Counted from the first letter of the stretch, positions 12,927 to 22,215 are shown. The stretch: DNA of 64,000 nt from Streptomyces sp. WMMC500 (GCF_027497195.1 NZ_CP114905.1:992001-1056000), one strand, 5' to 3'. Numbers and translations: made by a program. The notes: a model not told the origin generated them from the letters alone.

Positions 12927-14096
12927 TCAGCCTTCCTCTCGCGCACGCGCCCGTGCCTCCCGCCCCGGGGCAGGCGGCCGTTGCGGCTCCGGCTCTCCGG
13001 GTACGGGGGGCGGGCCGGCCGGCGTGTGTGCGGCGCCGGCGCGCCAGACGCGGCGGATGCTCCGGGTGGCGCGGATGTCGGCGAGCGGGTCGTCGTCGAG
13101 GAGGATCAGGTCCGCGCGCAGTCCCGGCTCGACGGCGCCCCGGTCGGTCAGGCCGAAGGCCCGTGCCGCCAGGCCGGTGGCCGCGCGGAGCGCCTCGGCG
13201 GGGCTCAGCCCGGCGGCCACCAGGAGTTCCAGCTCGTGGTGCAGGCTGACGCCGCCCTCGGGCCGAAACGGCACGCCGGCCGTGTCGTTGGCGTCGGTGC
13301 CCGCTACGACGCGGACCCCGGCCCGGTGGAGCAGTGCCGCACTGCGGCGGGCGCCCGCGAACCCCTCCGGCCGTCCGGCAGCCGCCGCGACGCCTTCCAT
13401 CATGGTCAGGGTGGGGACCACGGTGCGGCCCCCGGCCGCGATCCGGTCCACGATCCGGGGGTCCAGAGGAGGGCCGAGTGGGAGGTGGGTGAGGATGTCC
13501 GCACCGGCGTCGAGGGCTTGGACGACGGCGTCCTCGGACACCGCGTGCGCGACGACCAGCTTGCCGCGGGCGTGGGCCGCGTGCGCCAGGGCCGTGACGG
13601 TGGCGTCGTCCGGACCGCCGTCGGCCGGATCGGCCATGATCTTGAGGTAGTCGCTGCCTTCGGCCAGCCGCGCCGCGACGAACGACTCCGCCTGGTCCGG
13701 GTGGGTGACGACGGCGTCGGCCGGCATCGTCGGGAGGCGCGCGTGCAGGCTGCCGGGCCCGATCGCCGGGGTGCCCGCGCTGCGCACGTCGGCCCCGTGC
13801 CGCGCGCCGCGCAGCGCGGCCAGCCGCTCCGGCGGGTAGGCCGCCATGTCCAGGGCGGTGGTGACGCCGTAGGAGCAGAGCTTCTCCGGCGTCACCCGGC
13901 CGTCGAGGTGGACGTGCGCGTCGATCAGGCCCGGCAGCAGTACCCCGCCGTCGGCCCTGACGACCTCGCCCCCGGCCGGCTCGGTTCCGGCGTGACCGGT
14001 GCCGATCACGCCGTCGGCGATAACGACCGTGCGTGGCTCCGACAACGTGTGGCCGTCGAAGACCCGTACGCCGGTGATGATGGTGCGATCGGTCAT
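12927..14096 (-). CDS. Metal-dependent amidohydrolase
   Basis: The 389-aa protein has the imidazolonepropionase/dipeptidase-like amidohydrolase layout: a short beta-sandwich with VFDGHTL, the metal motif LLPGLIDAHVHLDG, a mid-barrel Lys (DYLKIMADP), a further His (VVAHAVSED) and the last Asp (VVAGTDANDT), then the closing sandwich (PGLRADLILLDDDPLADI). The tail is Pro/Arg-rich. The substrate cannot be read from sequence; hydrolysis of a cyclic amide or ring compound is typical. Its ATG overlaps the TGA of the MFS gene (ATGA, 14093-14096), so exporter and enzyme are made together and are probably both controlled by the MarR gene at 15399. Confidence 0.88.
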   Translation of the reverse strand: MTDRTIITGVRVFDGHTLSEPRTVVIADGVIGTGHAGTEPAGGEVVRADGGVLLPGLIDAHVHLDGRVTPEKLCSYGVTTALDMAAYPPERLAALRGARHGADVRSAGTPAIGPGSLHARLPTMPADAVVTHPDQAESFVAARLAEGSDYLKIMADPADGGPDDATVTALAHAAHARGKLVVAHAVSEDAVVQALDAGADILTHLPLGPPLDPRIVDRIAAGGRTVVPTLTMMEGVAAAAGRPEGFAGARRSAALLHRAGVRVVAGTDANDTAGVPFRPEGGVSLHHELELLVAAGLSPAEALRAATGLAARAFGLTDRGAVEPGLRADLILLDDDPLADIRATRSIRRVWRAGAAHTPAGPPPVPGEPEPQRPPAPGREARARAREEG

Positions 14097-15304
14097 GCCT
14101 TTCTCGCCTGCTTTCGCCTCGGCACGTGCGTGTTCGTAGAGGTGGGTGGTGGTGGGAGTGGTCCGGAGCGGTGCCGGGTGCGAAACGACCACCACAGGGC
14201 GATCAGCGCCGCCAGTCCGGTGGCGAACGCGGCGTAGCCGACGCCGCCGCGGCCGGCCAGCCCGTAGCCGAGCGAGCCGACGAATCCGCCGGTGGCGATG
14301 CCGAGGTAGATGGTGCTCTGGTGCAGGCCGAGCACGACGGCGGCCGTGCCGGGCGCGGCGTCGACGAGCCGCATCTGCTGCGGAACGTTGACCATCCAGT
14401 GCAGCATCGCCCAGGCACCGACGCTGAGCAGCGCCGGCGGCATGGCGACCGCGGCCGGCGGCACCACCAGGACGGCCACGGTCAGTCCCGGCGCGACCAC
14501 CGCGATCGTGCGGTCCGGGCCGAAGCGGTCCGCGAGCCGTCCGGCGAGAAGGTTGCCGGCCACGGCGCCGGCGCCGAAGACCAGCAGGGCCGGGAACTGG
14601 CGGTCCGGGTCGCCGTCCGTGGCCTCCAGCAGCACCTCGTCGATGAAGTTGTAGACCGTCCAACTCGCCGTCAGGCACAGCCAGGTCGCCAGCAGCGTGG
14701 CGAGCACGTGCCGGTCACGAAGCGGTGCGACCCGCGTGCCCAGCGAGGTCGCGGGCGCACCGCCGAGCGCCGGCAACAGCCGGAGCGCGGCCATGGGCAG
14801 GGTCGCGACCAGTGAGACGAGGCCGAGTACGAGCCGCCAGCCGGCCGCGCCGCCCCACCACGCGCCGAGCGGCAGGCCGAGCGCGATCGCCGTCGTCAGA
14901 CCGCCCACGACCACCGCTACGGCCCTGCCCTGCCGGTCCGCGGGGGCGAGCCGGCGCGCGACCGCCAGCGCGTTGGCGGTGTACACGCCCGCGCCCACGC
15001 CGGCCAGCACCCGCGCCGCGACCGCCCAGGGGAAGGTCGCGGCGATCGCGGTCAGAGCGTTCCCGGCGGCGAAGACGGCCAGCGCGAGGAACAGCAGTTG
15101 CCGTGGCGGCCGGTGCCCGGCCAGGGCGGTGAGCACCGGGCCGCCCAGTGCGTAGGCGAGCGCGTAGACCACGACCAACTGCGCGGCGGCGGCCCGGCTG
15201 ACGTCCAGGTCCGCGCCGATGCGCCCGAGCAGGGGCGCGACGACGAACGTCGAGACGCCGACAACGAAGTTGCCGGCGGCGAGCGTGAACAGCTTCGCGT
15301 TCAC
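14093..15304 (-). CDS. MFS transporter, drug-efflux type
   Basis: The 403-aa protein shows about twelve hydrophobic segments in two halves with a basic central loop. The first loop carries GRIGADLDVS and an ALGGPVLTALAGHRPPRQ motif A, typical of the DHA1 drug:proton antiporters. It ends in a basic tail. It is first in a two-gene unit with the amidohydrolase and divergent from the MarR regulator; twin palindromes lie between. Efflux of a small toxic or signalling compound that is also an amidohydrolase substrate is a reasonable inference, not shown by sequence. Confidence 0.88.
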   Translation of the reverse strand: MNAKLFTLAAGNFVVGVSTFVVAPLLGRIGADLDVSRAAAAQLVVVYALAYALGGPVLTALAGHRPPRQLLFLALAVFAAGNALTAIAATFPWAVAARVLAGVGAGVYTANALAVARRLAPADRQGRAVAVVVGGLTTAIALGLPLGAWWGGAAGWRLVLGLVSLVATLPMAALRLLPALGGAPATSLGTRVAPLRDRHVLATLLATWLCLTASWTVYNFIDEVLLEATDGDPDRQFPALLVFGAGAVAGNLLAGRLADRFGPDRTIAVVAPGLTVAVLVVPPAAVAMPPALLSVGAWAMLHWMVNVPQQMRLVDAAPGTAAVVLGLHQSTIYLGIATGGFVGSLGYGLAGRGGVGYAAFATGLAALIALWWSFRTRHRSGPLPPPPTSTNTHVPRRKQARKA

Positions 15305-15330
15305 CGGTCCTTCCCTCCACGCGGAATTCG

Positions 15331-15345
15331 GTTGAAGACTTCAAC
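15331..15345. promoter_or_regulatory. MarR-type operator, copy 1
   Basis: GTTGAAGACTTCAAC is a perfect inverted repeat around a central A. An identical copy begins 38 bp away, toward the MarR gene. The pair lies in the 94-bp gap between the MFS and MarR genes, the expected place for a MarR dimer to repress both directions. Confidence 0.85.
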
Positions 15346-15368
15346 TACGTCCTCAGCCTACCGCACTG

Positions 15369-15383
15369 GTTGAAGACTTCAAC
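15369..15383. promoter_or_regulatory. MarR-type operator, copy 2
   Basis: Second exact copy of GTTGAAGACTTCAAC, ending 15 bp before the MarR ATG. The flanking bases match too (G before, T after). It lies where the promoter for the MarR gene should be, consistent with autoregulation. Confidence 0.85.
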
Positions 15384-15398
15384 TGTTATCCTGGCGTC

Positions 15399-15866
15399 AT
15401 GAGTGGCACGCGGTGGCTGGACGACGCTCAGCAGCGCCAGTGGCGCTCCTACGTGGAGGGATCGGCGCTCCTGGTGGACGTGCGGGATCGCCGGCTGCGC
15501 AGCCGCCACCACATCTCGCTGGCCGACTTCGAGATCCTGATGCGGCTTTCCGAAGCGCCCGAGGGCCGCATGCGCATGGCCGAACTCGCCGAGCTGTCGT
15601 ACTACTCGCGCAGCCGGCTCTCGCACACGGTCTCCCGGCTGGAGGCCCGCCGCCTCGTCCACCGAGGCGACGACGCGGACGACGGGCGGGGCGTGGTGGC
15701 GTCGCTGACCGAGACCGGGCAGGCGCTGCTGGTCAAGGCCGCCGAGGACAACGTGGAGACCGTGCGCGAGCACTTCGTGGACCTGCTCAGCGCGGCCGAG
15801 CTGGAGACGATCGGCCGGGCGTTCCGGAAGGTGGCGGCCAGGATCCACGAGTCCACCGGGGACTGA
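15399..15866 (+). CDS. MarR-family repressor
   Basis: This 155-aa protein has the winged-helix core of MarR proteins: HISLADFEILMRLSEAPEGRMRMAELAELSYYSRSRLSHTVSRLEARRLVHRG is split between helix-turn-helix and the start of the wing (DADDGRGVVASLT), with dimerisation helices at both ends. MarR dimers usually leave DNA when a phenolic or other small ligand binds. It is divergent from the MFS/amidohydrolase pair and two identical palindromes fill the gap, so it is very probably their repressor and its own. The ligand is unknown. Confidence 0.9.
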   Translation: MSGTRWLDDAQQRQWRSYVEGSALLVDVRDRRLRSRHHISLADFEILMRLSEAPEGRMRMAELAELSYYSRSRLSHTVSRLEARRLVHRGDDADDGRGVVASLTETGQALLVKAAEDNVETVREHFVDLLSAAELETIGRAFRKVAARIHESTGD

Positions 15867-16063
15867 GACGAAGCTCAGCCCGCCCTTCTCTCCGCGGGCT
15901 GCGCGGCGTCGAGCGCCGCGGCGAGGTCGGCCGCCGAGCCGCCGTTCAGCTTCTTCTCGATCGACAGGCCGTCCCCGCCCCCGTGCTCGGCCCCGGCCGC
16001 GGCCCCGCCCCGTTCGGCATGCTCCCGGCGCGGCGAGGCCGCCCCGCCGGCCGGCGGGAACGG

Positions 16064-17002
16064 TCAGGCGGCGGAGTTCAGACGTTCGCGCTGCTCCGCG
16101 GTCAGCTTCAGCGAGGTTCCGGCGATCGCCTCGTCCACCTGCTCGACCGTGCTGACGCCGACGACGGCGGTGGCGGCCGGGTTCCCTCCGGTCAGCCACG
16201 CCAGCACCACCCGGTTGCGGTCGGTGCCGGTCTCGGCGGCCACGGCGTCGAGCACCGCGAGGCGGCGATCGGTGCCGGGATGGTCGTACTCCGCCGGCAG
16301 CGGCCTGTCCGCGCGGGTGTAACGACCGCTCAGCAGCGGCGTGTACGCCCAGAGGGCCGTGTCCGCGTGGTGCTCCAGGTAGTGGAGCACGTCGTCGGTG
16401 ACCGCGCCGAACCGGTGCACCACGGTGGGCCGGGTGCCCGGGCGGGGTTGCAGGTACGTGTGGTGCTGCTGCACCGCGGTGAAGCCGGCCACGCCCCCGG
16501 CCCGCGCGATCTGCCGGGCCCGTTCGAGCTGCCAGGCGGGGTGGTTGGAGCACCCGAGCCGGCCGACCGTGCCCGCGGCCACGAGCTCGGCGAAGGCGGA
16601 GACCGTCTCTTCCAGCGGCGTGTCCGGGTCGGGCTTGTGCGCCCAGAACAGCTCCACGTGGTCCGTGCCGAGCCGCCGGAGGCTGCCCTCGATCCCCTTC
16701 TTGACGACCGCGGCCGAGAGCCCTTCCGCGGCGGCTCCCGGGACGGCCGCCGTCGGCTCGCAGCCCACCTTGGTGCTGATCTTCACCCGGTCGCGGACGC
16801 CCGGGCGGCTCGCCAGCCACCGCCCGAGCAGCGCCTCGCTCTGCCCGCCGAAGCCGGAGGGGTCCTCCCAGAAGGCGTAGCAGTCGGCGGTGTCGATCCA
16901 GACGCCGCCGGCCTCCACGTAGCGGTCCAGGATCTCGAACGAACGGCGCTCGTCCACAACCGTGCCGAACAGCATCGCCCCAAGGGCCAGGTTCTCCGTC
17001 AT
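16064..17002 (-). CDS. Aldo/keto reductase
   Basis: The 312-aa protein is a standard AKR barrel: LGAMLFGT start, IDTADCYAFW with catalytic Asp and Tyr, KISTKVG with Lys, FWAHKPDPDTP with His, LGCSNHPAW, and a C-terminal cofactor region (VVGVSTVEQVDEA). NADPH-dependent reduction of a carbonyl is the family role; the substrate is unknown. The ATG at 17002 is used; upstream in-frame sequence belongs to the divergent regulator. It is divergent from the MocR gene with only 46 bp between, so the regulator probably controls it. The 197 bp after its stop show no supported gene. Confidence 0.88.
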   Translation of the reverse strand: MTENLALGAMLFGTVVDERRSFEILDRYVEAGGVWIDTADCYAFWEDPSGFGGQSEALLGRWLASRPGVRDRVKISTKVGCEPTAAVPGAAAEGLSAAVVKKGIEGSLRRLGTDHVELFWAHKPDPDTPLEETVSAFAELVAAGTVGRLGCSNHPAWQLERARQIARAGGVAGFTAVQQHHTYLQPRPGTRPTVVHRFGAVTDDVLHYLEHHADTALWAYTPLLSGRYTRADRPLPAEYDHPGTDRRLAVLDAVAAETGTDRNRVVLAWLTGGNPAATAVVGVSTVEQVDEAIAGTSLKLTAEQRERLNSAA

Positions 17003-17034
17003 GGCAGAAACCGTAGGCGGATTCGGCTCGGCAC

Positions 17035-17040
17035 TATGCT
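17035..17040 (+). promoter_or_regulatory. Likely -10 box for a leaderless MocR transcript
   Basis: TATGCT lies 8 bases before the ATG at 17049, so transcription would start at or next to the A of the start codon and no ribosome site is present. The -35 region is weak. This is the arrangement of a leaderless mRNA, common in Streptomyces. Confidence 0.45.
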
Positions 17041-17048
17041 CCAATTCC

Positions 17049-18503
17049 ATGGCGGATTCCCAGACCAATTCCGCGTGGGCGACGCTGCTGGACGTGGGCC
17101 GGCCCGCGGGCGGCGGCCGTCGCCTGCACGACCGCCTTGCGCACGCACTGCGTACCGCGATCAGAGACGGCCGGGTGACGGAGGGCGCCGCGGTGCCGCC
17201 CAGCCGGGTGCTCGCCGAGGAACTCGGCTGCTCCCGCTGGGTGGTGACGGAGGCGTACGGGCAGCTCACCGCGGAGGGCTACCTCTCCGCCCGGGTGGGT
17301 TCCGCCACCCGCGTCTCCTGGGCACCCGACCCCCCGCCGCGGGGCTCCCGCGGCCGCCCGTCCCGTACCGCATCCGCCCGGCCTCCGGTGCGCTACGACC
17401 TCGCGCCCGGCCTGCCCGACCTGCGGGCGTTCCCGCGCCGCCGCTGGGCGGAGGCCGTCCGGTCGGTCACCGGCTCGGCCGTCCACTACGACCTCGGCCT
17501 GCCCGACCCCGCGGGGCACGCGGCGCCGCGCGAGACCGTCGCGCAGTACCTGCGGCGCTCGCGCGGCGCGGACGCGAGCAGCGAGTCCGTGTCCGTCTGC
17601 TCGGGCGTCACCGACGGCCTGGTGCGTACGTGCCGGGCGCTGCGGGCCGAGGGCATCGGCGACCTGGCCGTGGAGGACCCGGGCTGGGGGCGGCTGCGGG
17701 ACGCCGCGACGAGCGCGGGCCTGCGCGTGCATCCGGTGCCCGTGGACCGTGACGGCCTGTGCGTCGACGACCTCGCGCGCACCCCTGCACGGGCGGTGGT
17801 CGTCGGTCCGGCGCACCAGTTCCCCACGGGTGCGGTGCTGTCCCCCGCCCGCCGGGCGGGGCTGGTGCACTGGGCCCGCGAGGTGAGCGGCTTCGTCGTC
17901 GAGGACGACTACGATTCCGAGTTCCGCTACGACCGTCATCCCGTCGCCGTCATGCAGGGGATGGACCCCGCGCGGGTCTTCCTCCTCGGCTCGGTCAGCA
18001 AGACGCTCTCGCCGGCGCTCGGCCTGGGCTGGCTGGTCGCTCCCCCCGCCATGGCTCCGGCGCTCCGGGCGGCCAACCCCGTCGCCGCGGCACCGCCGGT
18101 GCTCGACCAGCTCGCTCTGGCCACCTTCATCGACCGGGGCTGGTACGACGCCCATCTGCGGGCGGCGCGCCGGCGGTTCCGTACCCGCCGGGACCTGCTC
18201 GTCGCCACGCTCGGCGCCCGGCTGCCGCACGGGCGGGTCGCGGGCACCGAGGCGGGACTGCACCTCCTGCTGTACCTCCCGGACGGCACCGACACCCGCG
18301 CGGCGGTCCGGTCCGCTGCCGCCGCCGGGCTGCGCCTGGCGGACCTCGACGACTACCGCACCGCGCCGTCGGCGCGGCGGGCGCTCGTCCTCGGATACGG
18401 CAACATGGGCGACACCGACATCCTCCCGGCCGTCGACCTGCTGCGACGGGTGCTGCGCACGCCGCCGCGCCCGCACGAGGGGGCACACCCGGCCGCGCCT
18501 TGA
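17049..18503 (+). CDS. MocR-type regulator (GntR winged helix + aminotransferase fold)
   Basis: The 484-aa protein has an N-terminal GntR winged helix (LHDRLAHALRTAIRDGRV, PPSRVLAEELGCSRWVVTEAYGQL) and, after a Pro/Arg linker, a class-I aminotransferase domain. It retains the PLP-type motifs: EDDYDSEFRYD, and LGSVSKTLSPALGLGWL with the candidate Schiff-base Lys. MocR regulators sense PLP or an amine adduct and often control a divergent neighbour, here the aldo/keto reductase. Known relatives govern PLP synthesis, GABA or taurine use; nothing here decides among these. Confidence 0.9.
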   Translation: MADSQTNSAWATLLDVGRPAGGGRRLHDRLAHALRTAIRDGRVTEGAAVPPSRVLAEELGCSRWVVTEAYGQLTAEGYLSARVGSATRVSWAPDPPPRGSRGRPSRTASARPPVRYDLAPGLPDLRAFPRRRWAEAVRSVTGSAVHYDLGLPDPAGHAAPRETVAQYLRRSRGADASSESVSVCSGVTDGLVRTCRALRAEGIGDLAVEDPGWGRLRDAATSAGLRVHPVPVDRDGLCVDDLARTPARAVVVGPAHQFPTGAVLSPARRAGLVHWAREVSGFVVEDDYDSEFRYDRHPVAVMQGMDPARVFLLGSVSKTLSPALGLGWLVAPPAMAPALRAANPVAAAPPVLDQLALATFIDRGWYDAHLRAARRRFRTRRDLLVATLGARLPHGRVAGTEAGLHLLLYLPDGTDTRAAVRSAAAAGLRLADLDDYRTAPSARRALVLGYGNMGDTDILPAVDLLRRVLRTPPRPHEGAHPAAP

Positions 18504-18543
18504 GGCACGGCACGCTCCGCGCCGCCCCGGCCCGGCAGGCGGC

Positions 18544-21420
18544 CTACGCGGTCTGCAGACGGCTGCGGGGGTCGGTGGCGGCCGGGTGGCGGAGGTCTTC
18601 GAAGATGCGCAGCGCCCGGGCCCACGACTCCCGGGCGGCCGCCGTGTCTCCGATGGTCGCCTGTGCGTCGCCCAGCGCGGTGTGCGCCTTGGCAGCGTTC
18701 AGCGGGTCCGCCGCGTCGGGGGACTCCAGCAGCTCCAGCGCGCGCCGGAAGCAGGCGATGGCCTCGTGCGGATCGCCGAGGCGGTGGTGCGCGCGGCCCA
18801 AGGTGTCCCAGGTGATGCCCATGAAGTACAGGTCGCCCACGCTCTCCTGCACCGCCAGCGCCTGCCGGGTGCGGGCCAGCGACAACTCGGGCTTGCCGAG
18901 CAGGCCGTAGATCCAGCCGATGACGTTCAGCTCGCGGCCCTGACCGCGACGGTCACCGGCCGCGCAGTAGAGGGCGAGCGACTTGCGCGCATGCCTCAGG
19001 CCCGGTCCCAGGTCGCCACGTGTCTCGTGGAGGTTGGCCAGGTAGTGGTGGACCTGCGCCTGACCGGAGAGGTCGCCGTTGGCGCAGAAGAGTTCGTAGG
19101 CGTGGCTCAGGTGCTCGCGGGCCTGCTCCATGCTGCCCAGGCGGAAGGCGGAGCGAGCCTCGTCGCACAGGGCGGCGGCCAGTTCGGCGTCGCCGACGGG
19201 GTCGCCGGCCGTGCGGCGGGCCGCGGCGAGGACCGTCTCCTGGAGCCGGCTGAGTTCGATCCAGCGTCCGTCGCGATCGAGGTAGTTGCCCAGCCGGCGG
19301 CCCAGGCGGACGACGTGGTGGTCGAGCCCGGTGCCGGCGGCCAGGCGTACGGCCTCGGTGAGGGTGCGCCGCTCGGCGGCGAACCAGGCGATGGCGGGCG
19401 CCGTCTCGACGAGGGCTTCGGGAGTGACGTCGGGCGGCGGCGGGTCCAGGTCGGGGAGCCGGTCGCGATGCGCCCAGAGGGTCCGGCACGCGAGGTGGGC
19501 CGAGTGGAGGTAGTAGTCGAGCGTGCGGCGCACGGCGGCCCGGCGTTGCTCTTCTTCCTCCTCTTCGCCCGCCAGCTCTGCGGCGTAGTCGCGCAGCAGG
19601 TCGTGCAGGGCGAACCTGCCGGGCGCACGCTCGTCGAGCACGCTGGCCTGGGTCAGCTCGCGCAGCAGGGCGCGGGTCTGCGGCAGCCCGGTGCCGGCCA
19701 GGGCGGCGGCCGCGCCGGTGCTCAGCTCCGGTCCGGGGTGCAGACCGAGCAGACGGAACAGCCGGGCGGCTGGCGGGCTGAGCACGCGGTACGACCAGGA
19801 GAACACGGTCCGTACGTCCGCGATCAGCTCGTCGCCGCCCGAGTCGGGAGTCCCGTCCGCCAGCTCGGCCAGCGTGCTGCCCGGACGGGCGGCCAGGTGT
19901 GCGGCGGCCAGCGCCAGGGCCAGCGGCAGCCGCACGCAACCGTTCACGACGTCGGCCACCGCCCCCTGCCGGCCCTCCAACTGCTCGTCCGCCAGGCGCC
20001 GGACGAGGAGTTGCTGCGCCTCTTCCGTGCTGAACGGCTCCAGCACGATCTGGTCCGCGCCGGTGGCGGCCACCAGATCGGGAAGCTGACGCCGGCTGGT
20101 GATCAGGGTGGCGCAGCCCGGGGCGCCGGGCAGCAGCGGCAACACCTGGTCGGCGTCGCGGGCGTTGTCGAGGACCACCAGCATCCGCCGCCCCGTGAGC
20201 AGGCTGCGGAAGAGTCCGGTGCGCGCGTCGGTGCCTTCGGGTATCTGGCTGTCCGGGATCCGCAGCGCCTGGAGGAAGCCGCGCAGCGCCTCGGCCGGCT
20301 CGGTGGGGCTGTCCGCCGCCGCGAAGCCGCGGAGGTTCACGTACAACTGCCCGTCGGGAAAGCGGTCCGCCACCCGGTGCCCCCAGTGCAGCGCCAGCGT
20401 GGTCTTCCCCACCCCGGCGGTGCCGACCACGGCGCAGATCGCCGTGCCGGAAGGCTCCTCACCCGCGCCGGGCAGCAGCCGCTCCAGACGGCGGAGATAC
20501 GTCTCCCGGCCGGTGAAGCCGGCGACGTCCGGCGGCAGTTGCGCCGGCCGGATGGCCGGCAGGGCGGCGAGGGGCGGAGCCGGGGACTCCGCCGCCGCGG
20601 TCGAGGGGATGCCGGATGCGTGCTCGCCGGCGGGGGGATCCTGCGGATCCGGACTCAGGTCGAGGCCGGGGCTGCGGCGCAGGATCCGCTCGTGCAGCCG
20701 GCGCAGCTCGGGGCCCGGCTCCTCGCCGATCTCCTCGACGAGCGACCGGCGAGTCCTGGCGTACACCTGGAGGGCGTCAGCCTGCCGCCCGGATCGGTAG
20801 AGCGCCAGCATCAACTGCCCCGCCAGCGGCTCCACCAGCGGGTGCTCCACGACCTCCGCCGAGAGCCCCGCGACCGACTCCGCGTGCCGGCCGAGCTCCA
20901 GCTCGATGTCGTACCGCTCGGTCAGCAGCGTGACGCGCTCGCGCTCCAGCGCGGTCCGCACCTGCTCCGCCCACTGGCCGCGCAGCCCGGCCAGCGGCGT
21001 GCCGCGCCACAGCGCGGTGGCCTCGCCGATCAGTCGCAGCGCCCGCTCCGGGTCGTCGGCCCTCCGGGTCCTTCCCTCGCCGGCAAGTGCCCGAGCGCGG
21101 AGCAGATCAACGCTCCCGGGGGCGATGTCCAGCACGTACCCGCCGTCGCCGCGACGCAGCACCGGAGCCTCCGGGCCGTCCCCCGAGGCCTGCCGCAACA
21201 GCCGGCGCAGCCGGGAGACATAGGTGTACAGCACGTCGCGCGCGGCGTCTGCCGACTCGTCCCGCCAGGCGTGCCTGATGAGCATCTCCACCATGACCGG
21301 CCGGCCCGGGGACATCGCCAGCACGGCCAGCACACACCGTTGCTGCGGCGGCCCCAGCGCGTACTGCCGACCGTCCGCCCCGCGCAGTTCCACCGGGCCA
21401 AGCAGTCGCAGTTCGGTCAC
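18544..21420 (-). CDS. AfsR-like SARP regulator with NB-ARC and TPR
   Basis: This 958-aa protein has all parts of large SARP regulators: an OmpR-like DNA-binding domain (residues 1-100), the bacterial transcriptional activation domain (about 103-250, ending EEIGEEPGPELRRLHERIL), an NB-ARC ATPase (P-loop GTAGVGKTTLALHWGHRV; LVVLDNARDADQVLPLLPG), and C-terminal TPR repeats (about 700-940). Such proteins, for example AfsR, activate secondary-metabolite genes and may be tuned by phosphorylation and ATP. The GTG start has GGGAGG about 9 bases upstream. No biosynthetic cluster is adjacent. It is the intact relative of the broken copy at 11758-12922. Confidence 0.92.
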   Translation of the reverse strand: MTELRLLGPVELRGADGRQYALGPPQQRCVLAVLAMSPGRPVMVEMLIRHAWRDESADAARDVLYTYVSRLRRLLRQASGDGPEAPVLRRGDGGYVLDIAPGSVDLLRARALAGEGRTRRADDPERALRLIGEATALWRGTPLAGLRGQWAEQVRTALERERVTLLTERYDIELELGRHAESVAGLSAEVVEHPLVEPLAGQLMLALYRSGRQADALQVYARTRRSLVEEIGEEPGPELRRLHERILRRSPGLDLSPDPQDPPAGEHASGIPSTAAAESPAPPLAALPAIRPAQLPPDVAGFTGRETYLRRLERLLPGAGEEPSGTAICAVVGTAGVGKTTLALHWGHRVADRFPDGQLYVNLRGFAAADSPTEPAEALRGFLQALRIPDSQIPEGTDARTGLFRSLLTGRRMLVVLDNARDADQVLPLLPGAPGCATLITSRRQLPDLVAATGADQIVLEPFSTEEAQQLLVRRLADEQLEGRQGAVADVVNGCVRLPLALALAAAHLAARPGSTLAELADGTPDSGGDELIADVRTVFSWSYRVLSPPAARLFRLLGLHPGPELSTGAAAALAGTGLPQTRALLRELTQASVLDERAPGRFALHDLLRDYAAELAGEEEEEEQRRAAVRRTLDYYLHSAHLACRTLWAHRDRLPDLDPPPPDVTPEALVETAPAIAWFAAERRTLTEAVRLAAGTGLDHHVVRLGRRLGNYLDRDGRWIELSRLQETVLAAARRTAGDPVGDAELAAALCDEARSAFRLGSMEQAREHLSHAYELFCANGDLSGQAQVHHYLANLHETRGDLGPGLRHARKSLALYCAAGDRRGQGRELNVIGWIYGLLGKPELSLARTRQALAVQESVGDLYFMGITWDTLGRAHHRLGDPHEAIACFRRALELLESPDAADPLNAAKAHTALGDAQATIGDTAAARESWARALRIFEDLRHPAATDPRSRLQTA

Positions 21421-21620
21421 TCCGTCGATCCTCCCGTTACTCTGCGGCCGCTCGTTGGGCTACGGCACAGAGGGTTACCCAGTGTGACGCGTCCCGGGCC
21501 GGTGGCCGCGGACGATCAGGAGACCGTGACCAAAGAGGTACAAACGTCGCCCGGTTGTGAACCCCGCGGCCTCCGCGCCGCCGCGGGCGGGGCGGGTTGC
21601 GGACCCTTGTCAAGAATATG

Positions 21621-21632
21621 TAGATCGGTCTA
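21621..21632. promoter_or_regulatory. TetR operator in front of its own gene
   Basis: TAGATCGGTCTA is a near-perfect inverted repeat. It forms the end of a 22-bp block (from CAAGAATATG at 21611) that recurs with one change at 22285-22306. It lies between a possible -35 (TTGTCA, 21607-21612) and -10, so a bound dimer would block RNA polymerase. Confidence 0.8.
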
Positions 21633-21642
21633 GCGTGAAGGC

Positions 21643-22215
21643 ATGGCGGTCAAGGGGGCACAGACGCGGGCGCGGCTGGTCGACGCGGCGCGTACGCTGA
21701 TCGAGGCGCGGGGCTATCACGGTACGGGCCTGAACGACGTGATCGCGGCGGGCAGTGCCCCGCGCGGCTCGCTGTACCACCACTTCCCCGGCGGCAAGGA
21801 GCAGTTGACCGCCGAGGCCCTCGCCGTCTCCGGCCGGGAGGTCACCGGCGTGATCGCCGAGCTCGCGGACAGCGCCCCCGACACCCGATCACTGATGGAG
21901 TCGGTGCTCTCCGCGCTGGCCGACCGGATGGAGGAGGCGGCGTACGCCAAGGGCTGCCCGGTCGCGACCGTCGCCCTGGAGGTCAGCGCCGCCAACGACG
22001 TACTGCGGCAGGTGTGCGCGGACGTCTACGACGGGTGGCAGCGCGTGCTCGCCGACCGGCTGATCGCGGACGGGCGCCCTGCGGCCGACGCCGAGGACCT
22101 GGCCTGCGCGCTGCTCGCCCTGACGGAAGGGGCGTTGGTCCTGTCCCGCGCCCGGCGCAGCCGGGAGCCGATGGAGCAGGTCCGGCGCACCGCGAGGGTG
22201 CTGCTGAGCGGCTGA
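21643..22215 (+). CDS. TetR-family repressor (LmrA/YxaF type)
   Basis: The 190-aa protein has the TetR helix-turn-helix at the N-terminus (TRARLVDAARTLIEARGYHGTGLNDVIAAGSAPRG is its span, then SLYHHFPGGKEQL) and a helical ligand domain with GCPVATVALEVSA, characteristic of the LmrA/YxaF branch. That branch often controls efflux pumps or detoxifying flavin enzymes. Matching operators precede this gene and the fusion gene at 22320, so it likely represses both. The ligand is unknown. Confidence 0.92.
   Translation: MAVKGAQTRARLVDAARTLIEARGYHGTGLNDVIAAGSAPRGSLYHHFPGGKEQLTAEALAVSGREVTGVIAELADSAPDTRSLMESVLSALADRMEEAAYAKGCPVATVALEVSAANDVLRQVCADVYDGWQRVLADRLIADGRPAADAEDLACALLALTEGALVLSRARRSREPMEQVRRTARVLLSG

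Noticed and set aside
15867..16063. Possible small gene or extension after the aldo/keto reductase
   Set aside because: The reductase frame continues open for about 50 codons after its stop (with KLNGGSAADLAAALDAAQ), but there is no start, ribosome site or known motif.
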